Origin: a virus
Virus record (IMG/VR): IMGVR_UViG_3300047319_000436
Location: 1-37,738 of that record
Length of the DNA: 37,738 nucleotides
Strand: one strand, 5' to 3'
Below the pieces are notes generated by a model. The model was not told where the DNA came from. It saw nothing but the letters and a program-made list of their open reading frames with translations, and ran no database searches. The number at the start of each line of letters is the position of its first letter. Position 1 is the stretch's first letter. Made by a program: the position numbers and the translations under genes. Shown here piece after piece: positions 30,607 to 36,793 of the stretch.

Positions 30607-30728
30607 GACGGGAAACGAAATTAAAGATGGCGATCCTTTGGTTCGCGGCTTCGGCGGTGATCTTTATGGCCGGCTACGCTCAGGGTACTCACGACATGAT
30701 GGCGACGGTTCAGGAATTTCTTAAATGA
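30603..30728 (+). CDS. 41-residue single-span membrane protein
   Basis: The most likely start is the ATG overlapping the previous stop (ATGA at 30603). The product is MRRETKLKMAILWFAASAVI, then FMAGYAQGTHDMMATVQEFL and K: a basic N-terminus, one membrane helix and a short polar end. It overlaps the next gene by 4 bases. Small membrane proteins of early phage operons often act on host envelope functions, but the function here is unknown. Confidence 0.5.
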   Translation: MRRETKLKMAILWFAASAVIFMAGYAQGTHDMMATVQEFLK

Positions 30729-30940
30729 GCGTCGAGGATCTACAGATAAAGCGGGCACAGGTCCGGAGCGAGTTTGACGGCCTTTCGTGGCGTTATCGCC
30801 GACTCGGTGAACGTCTCGACCGCCTGGCTAAAGAGATACAAGACCTCGGTATCGAGATCACGGTCACCAAACTACTGCGAGAAGATCCGGAAATTACAGC
30901 CAAGATCAGGCCGCTAAAAATGGAGATCGTAGATGCCTAG
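30725..30940 (+). CDS. Small coiled-coil protein, 71 aa
   Basis: The product is a continuous amphipathic helix pair (EDLQIKRAQVRSEFDGLSWR, YRRLGERLDRLAKEIQDLGI) with a C-terminal KLLREDPEITAKIRPLKMEI segment. It overlaps both neighbours by a few bases, marking a tightly coupled early operon. Family not recognised. Confidence 0.5.
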   Translation: MSVEDLQIKRAQVRSEFDGLSWRYRRLGERLDRLAKEIQDLGIEITVTKLLREDPEITAKIRPLKMEIVDA

Positions 30941-31043
30941 TTTGCCCGCCAATATTCAGAGAGCCGCTTCTTTCTTGTGGCCCGTGACTGTGCTGATCAT
31001 GGTGCCGCTCATCGTCTGGAATATCTGGAGAAAGAATCGATGA
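30933..31043 (+). CDS. 36-residue single-span membrane protein
   Basis: ATG at 30933 lies within the end of the preceding gene and opens 36 codons to TGA at 31041-31043. The product, MPSLPANIQRAASFLWPVTV then LIMVPLIVWNIWRKNR, is a single membrane helix with a basic C-terminal end. The next gene starts at the ATGA overlap. It is the second tiny membrane protein of this operon. Confidence 0.5.
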   Translation: MPSLPANIQRAASFLWPVTVLIMVPLIVWNIWRKNR

Positions 31044-31366
31044 CCGGGCAAGCGACCATCTTCGACGCGATCGCGGCACGCGAGGCAGCCGAAGCGGGAA
31101 TAGAACTCGCGGCGACGAACAATCGCCCACTACTTGAGATCGCCCGGCGTCTGGCAGCGGAGCTCGGACGCCGGCAACGGTTCGTGACGGCCGACGATGT
31201 TCAGCGGATATTGATCGATCGCGGCTATCAGGAATCGCAGCTCGGCAACGCAGCCGGCTCAGTCTTTCGCGGACGCCAGTGGAAATGGCATGGCCAGACT
31301 GTGAAATCAGAACGCGTTGCGAGCCACGGTAGATTACTGCGAGTTTGGGAGTATACAGGGGATTAA
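31040..31366 (+). CDS. Small winged-helix-like phage protein
   Basis: Taken from the ATG overlapping the previous stop, the product is 108 residues. An N-terminal helix (TIFDAIAAREAAEAGIELAA) leads to a winged-helix-like fold: VTADDVQRILIDRGYQESQ, LGNAAGSVFRGRQWKWHGQT, and SERVASHGRLLRVWEYTGD. The LGNAAGSVF and SHGRLLRVW motifs recur in small phage early-region proteins I have seen without assigned function. It probably binds nucleic acid. The first pentanucleotide array begins 4 bases after its stop. Confidence 0.6.
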   Translation: MTGQATIFDAIAAREAAEAGIELAATNNRPLLEIARRLAAELGRRQRFVTADDVQRILIDRGYQESQLGNAAGSVFRGRQWKWHGQTVKSERVASHGRLLRVWEYTGD

Positions 31367-31370
31367 TCCA

Positions 31371-31440
31371 GGCGGGTTCGGGTATGGCATGTCAGGGTGT
31401 GTTTGGGCGAGGTTTGTTGTGTCGGGGCAGGCAAGGGGGA
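31371..31440 (+). repeat. Pentanucleotide array 1, 14 units of G(G/T)(C/T)NN
   Basis: From 31371 to 31440 every fifth base is G without a single break (14 of 14 units): GGCGG, GTTCG, GGTAT, GGCAT, GTCAG, GGTGT, GTTTG, GGCGA, GGTTT, GTTGT, GTCGG, GGCAG, GCAAG, GGGGA. The second base is G or T in 13 units, the third C or T in 12. The units are not copies of one another, so this is a patterned, non-identical array, G-rich on the coding strand. It fills the gap before the gene at 31490, in an operon where genes otherwise overlap. Confidence 0.75.
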
Positions 31441-31489
31441 TCGACGTCGCGGTCGTTAAAACGCAAATCAAAACTAGGAGGCCAAAATA

Positions 31490-32092
31490 ATGGCTACAGC
31501 TACAAAACAAGTCGTGGAGCAAATCGTGATTCCACGAATCGATATTGAGGTTATGACAATTCCGATCGCGAGCGATTCACCGTTGATCATGCACCGTTGG
31601 TCCGAAAAGGCCAAGAAAGAAATGCTAGATAAACAAATGAAAGTCGCTAAGAAAGGAAAGGATGCGAAAGATCCTGAAAAGGATTTTGAAAGTTCGATCT
31701 ATTACGACTCTGACGGCGACTTTGCGTTTCCGAGCGTGGCATTCAAGAACTGTGCAGTGAGTGCCTGTCGATTTACCGATGGGACCAAAATGACGGTCGC
31801 TCGCGGAGCATTTCATGTAACGGGCGAGTTCGTCAAGATTCTCGGCGACAAGCCGACGCCTCGCGAAGATATGGTTCGTGTGGGTATGGGAACCGCTGAT
31901 CTTCGTTACCGTGCCGAGTTCAAGAACTGGGCAGCCCAGATACAGATTTCTTTCAATAGACACGCTCTTTCGAAAGAGCAGATCGTCAATCTCTTTAACC
32001 TCGGTGGCTTTGGTGTCGGTATCGGTGAATGGCGACCGGAAAAGAACGGCCAGTTCGGCCGCTTTCACGTCGCAATGGAGGGCGAAGCATGA
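31490..32092 (+). CDS. Uncharacterised phage protein with RAMP-like glycine-rich end
   Basis: A strong AGGAGG site precedes the start. The 200-residue product has blocks familiar from uncharacterised proteins in many phage recombination regions: SPLIMHRWSEKAKKEMLDKQ, KDPEKDFESSIYY, FPSVAFKNCAVSACRF, TVARGAFHVTGE, REDMVRVGMGTADLRYRAEF, and GGFGVGIGEWRPEKNGQFGR. The last block resembles the Gly-rich loop of RAMP (Cas5/6/7-type) RNA-binding proteins in style. That is only a weak resemblance. It is bracketed, with the next gene, by two pentanucleotide arrays, and is a few genes upstream of the annealing protein. Confidence 0.65.
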   Translation: MATATKQVVEQIVIPRIDIEVMTIPIASDSPLIMHRWSEKAKKEMLDKQMKVAKKGKDAKDPEKDFESSIYYDSDGDFAFPSVAFKNCAVSACRFTDGTKMTVARGAFHVTGEFVKILGDKPTPREDMVRVGMGTADLRYRAEFKNWAAQIQISFNRHALSKEQIVNLFNLGGFGVGIGEWRPEKNGQFGRFHVAMEGEA

Positions 32093-32607
32093 TCTACACA
32101 TTCAAAAACAATAAATACAACGCCGACCCGCAAAAAGTTGCCGAAGAACTTGAGCGAATCCGAATTGAGAACGGCCAGCAGCTCCGAACAAAGGATGTTG
32201 TTGTTCAGGCATCGGCGGAAGATTCTCCACTTCATCCATGCTTTACATGGGACGACACGGCGGCGGCTCATAAATACCGAATGCATGAGGCCCGCGAGCT
32301 TATTCGTTCGATCGTCGTCCTTAAAAACGAAACTGACAAACCAACTCCGGTTTATTGGAACGTGATCATAAAGAAAACTGAAAACGCAACCGCTGAACAG
32401 TTTTATCAAAACACCACTGTGCTGATGAAGCGTCCTGAGGAGTACGCGTCCGCTTTACGTGGAATTCTTGGAGATTTGACGGCGGCCCAAGCCGGGCTTG
32501 AACAACTTCGGGCACTGGCTCCGAAGAAAGACAGGTCAAAGGTTAGCTCGGCATCTGATCATATTTCATCGGCCCGCCAAAGGCTCGATGAAATTGCACC
32601 CGGCTAG
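32089..32607 (+). CDS. Uncharacterised phage protein (DSPLHP-type), 172 aa
   Basis: The ATG overlaps the previous stop (ATGA). The product starts IYTFKNNKYNADPQKVAEEL and contains TKDVVVQASAEDSPLHPCFT, WDDTAAAHKYRMHEARELIR, and a C-terminal alpha-helical part. The DSPLH-x-x-F-x-WDD and YR-x-x-x-AR-x-LIRSI blocks recur in phage early regions without a known function. It appears as the obligate partner of the preceding gene here. The stop codon TAG is already part of the second pentanucleotide array. Confidence 0.65.
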   Translation: MIYTFKNNKYNADPQKVAEELERIRIENGQQLRTKDVVVQASAEDSPLHPCFTWDDTAAAHKYRMHEARELIRSIVVLKNETDKPTPVYWNVIIKKTENATAEQFYQNTTVLMKRPEEYASALRGILGDLTAAQAGLEQLRALAPKKDRSKVSSASDHISSARQRLDEIAPG

Positions 32608-32730
32608 GTTTGGCTGGGCAGGTATGGATGGGCGCGGCAGGGCACGGTGCGGTGCGGTGTGGCGCGGCTTGGCTGGCGGGCTATGGCGGGGAGGGCTAGC
32701 CAGGGCGAGGCTTGGCGGGGCGAGGCGAGG
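32602..32730 (+). repeat. Pentanucleotide array 2, about 26 units of GGYNN
   Basis: This array begins inside the stop codon of the preceding gene and runs to 6 bases before the next start. Units include GGCTA, GGTTT, GGCTG, GGTAT, GGATG, GGCGC, GGCAG, GGCAC, GGTGC (twice), GGTGT, GGCGC, GGCTT, GGCTG, and later GGCGA, GGCTT, GGCGG, GGCGA, GGCGA. A few one-base slips (4-base units near 32617, 32676 and 32700) shift the phase. Like array 1 it is strongly G-biased on the coding strand. Its last GAGG serves as ribosome binding site for the gene at 32736. Confidence 0.8.
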
Positions 32731-32735
32731 TTTTT

Positions 32736-33002
32736 ATGAATAATAAACAACAAACAACACGACGAGATTTTCTAAAGGCGGCATTATACGGAACCGTAGC
32801 GGGTGCGGTGATTGTGAATGGTCCGGTCATTGTGAGATCCACACCTTTAAGCAGGAGCATTGACCACATGCGTCAAGCCACAATCGCATTGCAGCAAAAG
32901 ATCAACGCAGCGAAGCCGGGCGATGTTCTGACTAGAGGGATGCAGCAATCACCCGAATCAATCGGCACCGCTATTTTGAAACAAGCGGGACGTAGAAGAT
33001 GA
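32736..33002 (+). CDS. Tat-signal protein whose C-terminus copies the tape-measure C-terminus
   Basis: The 88-residue product begins with a consensus twin-arginine signal (TTRRDFLKAALYG; Arg9-Arg10), followed by a hydrophobic stretch to about residue 33. Residues 47-88 align with the end of the tape measure protein: QATIALQQKINAAKPGDVLT against QATLALHKKIDIARPGDVLT, both continuing RGM, and ending IGTAILKQAGRRR against IGTGMLKAAGQRR. The DNA is diverged at synonymous positions. The protein would present a tape-measure-like tail at the periplasmic side of the inner membrane. It follows array 2 directly and overlaps the next gene by ATGA. Confidence 0.7.
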   Translation: MNNKQQTTRRDFLKAALYGTVAGAVIVNGPVIVRSTPLSRSIDHMRQATIALQQKINAAKPGDVLTRGMQQSPESIGTAILKQAGRRR

Positions 33003-33208
33003 CTGAGGACCTGCTCGCATTGGTGACGCTTATCGCGGTTTGGAAGATCGTCCAGGTCTGGACATTGAAATACAGACTCGGCGTTAAGACCAAAGAACTA
33101 ATCATTGTCGAGGCCCAGCGGGATTGGGCGAATTGCATTGTTATTGACCGCATAAACTACGACGCGCCCGCGGCCTCAAAAACAGAATGGCCCGACGAGA
33201 TCAATTGA
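32999..33208 (+). CDS. Small membrane-associated protein, 69 aa
   Basis: The start overlaps the previous stop (ATGA). The product begins with a hydrophobic helix (LLALVTLIAVWKIVQVWTL) then KYRLGVKTKELIIVEAQRDW and a polar C-terminus. Coupling to the Tat-signal gene suggests that the two act together, perhaps at the inner membrane. Family not recognised. Confidence 0.55.
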   Translation: MTEDLLALVTLIAVWKIVQVWTLKYRLGVKTKELIIVEAQRDWANCIVIDRINYDAPAASKTEWPDEIN

Positions 33209-33477
33209 TGACCATCGACGAAGCAATATTCATCGCGGTCAACATCGCTTATAAGCATTACGGCGGCAAGGGCGAAACAGAAGTCCGAATACTAAGAGAA
33301 AGGGAGCACAAAATAAAAAATGACGACGGCACTAGCAAAACAACAAGACGCAGCACAGACGCTCGAGCAGGTATTATTAACGGGCGATCTAAAAAATCTC
33401 AAACCGCAAGAGCGGGTACTTTATTACAAGCAAACCTGCGAAAGCCTCGGCCTCAATCCTCTAACAAAACCATTTGA
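33208..33477 (+). CDS. Small basic protein overlapping the annealing-protein gene
   Basis: ATG at 33208 (TGATG overlap) opens 89 codons: MTIDEAIFIAVNIAYKHYGG, then KGETEVRILREREHKIKNDD, and a basic, low-complexity end. The first 37 codons fill the gap before the annealing-protein gene and look coding; the last 53 lie inside that gene in another frame and look like run-on. The overlap of 158 bases is unusual here, so the gene may be real but with a fortuitous end. Confidence 0.4.
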   Translation: MTIDEAIFIAVNIAYKHYGGKGETEVRILREREHKIKNDDGTSKTTRRSTDARAGIINGRSKKSQTARAGTLLQANLRKPRPQSSNKTI

Positions 33478-34093
33478 ATACATTACGCTCAACGGCAAGT
33501 TGACGCTGTACGCTCGCAAGGACGCTACGGATCAGCTTCGCAAGGTCAACGCCGTATCAATCGAGAAGCCGGACATTCAGCAAATCGATGATCTGATCAT
33601 CGTCACCGTGTCTGCCCGAGGATCCGACGGCCGTATTGATTCGGACATTGGCGTCGTCAAGAAAAACGATATGCAGGGCAACATTGCCAACGCATTGATG
33701 AAGGCGGTCACGAAAGCTAAACGCCGCGTCACCCTGTCAATTTGCGGTCTCGGGATGCTCGATGAGACTGAGGTTGAAACGATAGCGAATGCCTACCCGC
33801 ATCCGGCGACAAAAGGGCAGTTGATCGAAGAAGCAAAAACTGCAGCCGAATCACAGACCGAATTAGAACACGTTGACACCGACGAACGCCTTTCCGATCT
33901 ATCCGAGATAAAGACCATCTGTAAAGAACTCATGGCAGCCGGTGACGATGTGCCGTGGATGACCAAGAAAGTCCTTTGCGATTACGCCGGCCAGTTGTTT
34001 GATATGGATGTTAAATCCAACGACGACCTGACGAAGGAACAGGTACGGGTATTAAAAGAGGATCTTCACGAGCGACTGGACGGGCTTCGCTAA
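33320..34093 (+). CDS. Probable single-strand DNA annealing protein (phage recombinase)
   Basis: The 257-residue product contains blocks common to phage recombination proteins that resemble the RecT/Rad52-like annealing group: ERVLYYKQTCESLGLNPLTK, PFEYITLNGKLTLYARKDAT, DQLRKV, IGVVKKNDMQGNIANALMKA, VTKAKRRVTLSICGLGMLDE. The C-terminal 80 residues are acidic and helical, with a final segment like a partner-binding tail. Such proteins bind and anneal complementary ssDNA in phage recombination and repair. The RusA resolvase follows. The exact family name is not certain. Confidence 0.65.
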   Translation: MTTALAKQQDAAQTLEQVLLTGDLKNLKPQERVLYYKQTCESLGLNPLTKPFEYITLNGKLTLYARKDATDQLRKVNAVSIEKPDIQQIDDLIIVTVSARGSDGRIDSDIGVVKKNDMQGNIANALMKAVTKAKRRVTLSICGLGMLDETEVETIANAYPHPATKGQLIEEAKTAAESQTELEHVDTDERLSDLSEIKTICKELMAAGDDVPWMTKKVLCDYAGQLFDMDVKSNDDLTKEQVRVLKEDLHERLDGLR

Positions 34094-34101
34094 TAAGACG
34101 C

Positions 34102-34539
34102 ATGACCGAGCCTCGCACGATCAATCTCACGCTGCCATATCCGCCGAGTTCAAACAGATATTGGCGTTCGCGAGTGGTGAGGCTGAAAACGACCGGGAAA
34201 TATGCGGCGATCACATACCTATCGGAAGAGGCAAAGGACTTCAAGGCTAAAGTCGCAGAGCGTTACCAGGGCATGCAAAAGCCATTGCTCGGTGACGTCG
34301 CAGTGACTGTAAAGGTTTTTCGCAAGATCAAGGCCGGTGACTATCACAACCGGCTTAAAGTGCTTTTTGATGCTCTCGAAGGCATTGCCTATATCAACGA
34401 CAGCCAGATCGTCGAAGAGCACTCATTTAGATTCGACAGCCCGACAAATCCGCGGGTCGAGATCGAGATCAGAGAATTAAACACAGTCGCGGAATTATTC
34501 CCGGCAGAGATCTTAGAAAAGTCAGACATTCCATTTTAG
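34102..34539 (+). CDS. rusA: Holliday junction resolvase, RusA family
   Basis: The 145-residue product has the RusA N-terminal signature LPYPPSSNRYWR and the metal-site region AGDYHNRLKVLFDALEGIAY followed by INDSQIVEE. The aligned acidic residues are Asp80, Asp90 and Asp100, with Lys86 nearby; the usual second Asp of the DxDN motif is His82, a variant also seen in other phage members as far as I recall. RusA dimers cut four-way junctions made by recombination. It follows the annealing protein by 8 bases. Confidence 0.85.
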   Translation: MTEPRTINLTLPYPPSSNRYWRSRVVRLKTTGKYAAITYLSEEAKDFKAKVAERYQGMQKPLLGDVAVTVKVFRKIKAGDYHNRLKVLFDALEGIAYINDSQIVEEHSFRFDSPTNPRVEIEIRELNTVAELFPAEILEKSDIPF

Positions 34540-34554
34540 GAGACAAAAATAACT

Positions 34555-34878
34555 ATGCCAAGAAACGGTGCAAACGCAGCAACGGAGCAGACCGAGGTTT
34601 TATTCGAGGAAATGAAGCCGGTTGCCCAGAAGTCGATCCCCGAGCTCGCGACGGAGATATTGAATTACGAATCGTACAAACGCGAGCGCATGGACGCTCT
34701 CGAAAAAGAGGTCGAGGCGAAAGAAAAGGTGACGGGCTTGATGCGTGCGAACCGCGACGAGCTCGCTTTCGATCCGCGGACCGGTATTCACAGCTATCGC
34801 GTCAACGATTATGTCGAGGAACTTATCCCAGGCGAGGAAAAGCTCAAATCCCGCAGAGTGTCGGACGACGATGAATAA
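34555..34878 (+). CDS. Hypothetical early protein, 107 aa
   Basis: AGGAGA lies upstream. The product is charged, with a long helix (ATEILNYESYKRERMDALEK, EVEAKEKVTGLMRANRDELA) followed by FDPRTGIHSYRVNDYVEELI and PGEEKLKSRRVSDDDE. The HSYRVNDYVEELIPG-like block looks like a short DNA- or protein-binding module, but I do not know the family. It overlaps the next gene by 8 bases. Confidence 0.55.
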   Translation: MPRNGANAATEQTEVLFEEMKPVAQKSIPELATEILNYESYKRERMDALEKEVEAKEKVTGLMRANRDELAFDPRTGIHSYRVNDYVEELIPGEEKLKSRRVSDDDE

Positions 34879-35098
34879 CACGATCACCTCAATGCTTTCA
34901 AAGACGTCGATGAATCCATATAGGAAACGTACGCGGCTCTATTTCGAACGTCTCACACAGGAGCAGCAAGCCTATCTCGAGCGAGGCTTTGAGCGGCATC
35001 GCCGGGCTTGCGAACACCTCGGCGTCGCCATCGAAAACAGCTGGGTCGACGAAGCGATCGCAGACATGATGATAGATATCAAACTCTCACATGGCTAA
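34871..35098 (+). CDS. Hypothetical small protein, 75 aa
   Basis: ATG at 34871 lies within the last codons of the preceding gene. The product is basic and helical (MNPYRKRTRLYFERLTQEQQ, AYLERGFERHRRACEHLGVA) with an acidic end. It overlaps the initiator gene by 8 bases. Possibly an accessory to recombination or replication; not recognised. Confidence 0.5.
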   Translation: MNNTITSMLSKTSMNPYRKRTRLYFERLTQEQQAYLERGFERHRRACEHLGVAIENSWVDEAIADMMIDIKLSHG

Positions 35099-35897
35099 AC
35101 CTTACGAAGACGAATTCGACTGGGACGCTCTTATTGCTGACACCTTGGAGCTTTCGGTAGATGCTTTAGGGGCATGGATCAGATGTCTTTATAAGATGCG
35201 AATCTCGCCGATTTATGGCGAGCTTTCAATGCCGCTTGCTAACTACAAAACTCTCTTCGGAACGACTGTCACGCAAACGTCACGCATTATAAGCGAGCTA
35301 ATTGCGCGCAAAGTTGCGGACACTGTCACGGAGCGTCCGATTTTGTCACAAAAAAGTCACGCAAACGTCACGCTCAGAAATCGCCGAATGTATCGCGTGT
35401 ATAAACGACAAAACGCCGATAAACAAAGGCAAAAACGGCGTCGCGAGAAAATAGAGGCCGATTTGTCACGCAAACGTCACGGTGCTGTCACAAATAGCGA
35501 TTCTCAGTCCCCTCTTAAGAGTATTAAGAGTTTAAATAAGAACACTACTAAGAAAAGAAAAGAAGAGGATCCGCGCTCAAAACATCCGGCCATCATCACG
35601 GTTCACGAGATCATGACGATCTATCCGAAGAAGGCTCTTTGGGACCGAATCATTCGCGAGATAGGCGAAGAACCGGACAAGGAATTTCTCAGGGAGTCGT
35701 TCGAGCTGTGGGTGTCGGTCAACGGCAATCCGATGAACCTGCAGAAATGGTTGCTTGGGCCAAACGCGACAGGGAAGCTTCCAGAAGTTTATGGGGAGAA
35801 ATCAAATGGAACAGGTAAGCAATTTACTAAACGAACAGATGCAGACGTTAAGCGAGAGTCCGAGGCCTTTATCCAAAAGAAGTTCGGTCTCGCCTGA
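35091..35897 (+). CDS. Replication initiator (lambda-O-like position and architecture)
   Basis: The 268-residue product has an N-terminal winged-helix-like region (residues about 1-105: ELSVDALGAWIRCLYKMRIS, YGELSMPLANYKTLFGTT, SRIISELIARKVADT, TLRNRRMYRVYKRQ), a very basic linker (about 105-160, many Lys/Arg) and a C-terminal helical domain (about 165-235, ITVHEIMTIYPKKALWDRII). The DNA encoding the linker contains phased GTCAC iterons followed by an AT-rich stretch, as the lambda origin lies within O. The initiator presumably binds these iterons and loads the helicase with the help of the next gene product. Confidence 0.7.
   Translation: MAKPYEDEFDWDALIADTLELSVDALGAWIRCLYKMRISPIYGELSMPLANYKTLFGTTVTQTSRIISELIARKVADTVTERPILSQKSHANVTLRNRRMYRVYKRQNADKQRQKRRREKIEADLSRKRHGAVTNSDSQSPLKSIKSLNKNTTKKRKEEDPRSKHPAIITVHEIMTIYPKKALWDRIIREIGEEPDKEFLRESFELWVSVNGNPMNLQKWLLGPNATGKLPEVYGEKSNGTGKQFTKRTDADVKRESEAFIQKKFGLA
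35268..35491 (+). other. Probable replication origin: GTCAC iterons inside the initiator gene
   Basis: GTCACGCAAACGTCACG occurs exactly three times (35268-35284, 35356-35372, 35465-35481). Individual GTCAC boxes start at 35268, 35279, 35325, 35345, 35356, 35367, 35465, 35476 and 35487. Within clusters the spacing is 11 bp (one helical turn), so bound proteins would line up on one face. An AT-rich segment follows at about 35513-35568, a candidate unwinding element. This matches the lambda origin arrangement. Confidence 0.8.
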
Positions 35898-36273
35898 ACA
35901 AAACGTAGCTCTTTGGAAACTCATAAACCGTTCGCGGATGCTCAATGGCTGGACGACCAAGACCGCCGAAGAACTGGACGACACGATCGAGACCTGGGGT
36001 GAGATGTTCAATCACTATCAAATACCGACTTCGGTATATCCCGACCTTTACCTTCGCGGCTTCGATGCCCGACAGCGAAGGATGAACGCCGGCCAGGATG
36101 TCCCGACTATGGACTGCACGTTACTTGTCAGCCAGTGGACCGGCGAAAACGGACTCCAAAAAGAGTTGCGCGAGAAAGCTAAGATCGCTGCCGACCGGCA
36201 AATAGCGCAAGGAGGCGAACCCTGTCCCGACGAATTACGGGAGCAGTTCGAGAAAATGGGAGTGAAAATATGA
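35806..36273 (+). CDS. Possible helicase loader / replication accessory protein
   Basis: The likely start is ATG at 35806 after GGGGAGAA, overlapping the initiator gene by 92 bases in another frame. The 155-residue product is helical: a Ser/Gln-rich N-terminal part, then NVALWKLINRSRMLNGWTTK, EELDDTIETWGEMFNHYQIP, and VYPDLYLRGFDARQRRMNAG. It lies where lambda P (helicase loader) follows O, and its helical nature fits, but no ATPase motif or known loader signature is visible. The functional call rests on context. Confidence 0.5.
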   Translation: MEQVSNLLNEQMQTLSESPRPLSKRSSVSPEQNVALWKLINRSRMLNGWTTKTAEELDDTIETWGEMFNHYQIPTSVYPDLYLRGFDARQRRMNAGQDVPTMDCTLLVSQWTGENGLQKELREKAKIAADRQIAQGGEPCPDELREQFEKMGVKI

Positions 36274-36791
36274 GTTGGAGCTATCGAATTATCAAATATG
36301 CAGACGACGATGGTTATGGGCTTCACGAAGTTTACTACGACGCTAACGGGGAAGTTACAGGATGGACCGAGGACCCGTCAGTAGTTGGCGATACCGTGAA
36401 GGAACTTATCGAATCCTTAAAGATGATGCGAATCTGCGCAAGGCATCGACCTGTTTTCGAAGAGGCAGAATTAGAAGCGAAAGCGAAATATTGGGAAGGC
36501 GTTATAAGACTCGCACCGCAGAATATCAAGGACGTGTGTGCGGTAGCGTGGGGAATCGGCTTCGACGCTGGTCATCAAGCTGCTCAGTCTAGTTGGGTAC
36601 GGATCGAGTCAGAAGCGGACTTGCCGAAAGAGGATGGGCATTACAACTGGATTCGCCAAGACGGTTCTATCGAGGAATTTAAGTTTTGGACGACCGCTCC
36701 CGGTTACGATTGGATCGTAAGAAACTATAAGGCTTACATTCGCGTTCCCGCCTACGACCAGACGGACGGTACGTTAGCAGCAGGAGATTGA
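36270..36791 (+). CDS. Two-part early protein with DUF551-like C-terminus
   Basis: Residues 1-65 (SWSYRIIKYADDDGYGLHEV, YYDANGEVTGWTEDPSVVGD, TVKELIESLKMM) resemble a small phage protein found alone in other genomes. Residues about 106-150 contain WVRIESEADLPKEDGHYNWI and IEEFKFWTTA, similar to DUF551-type domains of phage early proteins. It overlaps the previous gene by 4 bases. The function of both halves is unknown. Confidence 0.6.
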   Translation: MSWSYRIIKYADDDGYGLHEVYYDANGEVTGWTEDPSVVGDTVKELIESLKMMRICARHRPVFEEAELEAKAKYWEGVIRLAPQNIKDVCAVAWGIGFDAGHQAAQSSWVRIESEADLPKEDGHYNWIRQDGSIEEFKFWTTAPGYDWIVRNYKAYIRVPAYDQTDGTLAAGD

Positions 36792-36793
36792 AA

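Noticed and set aside
31371-32730. CRISPR array
   Set aside because: The pentanucleotide units are only 5 bases, not identical, and have no repeat-spacer structure; there is no Cas1 or Cas2 nearby.
31371-32730. Simple microsatellite expansion
   Set aside because: Adjacent units rarely match; only certain positions are constrained. Slippage would give identical neighbours, as happens here just once or twice (GGTGC-GGTGC, GGCGA-GGCGA).
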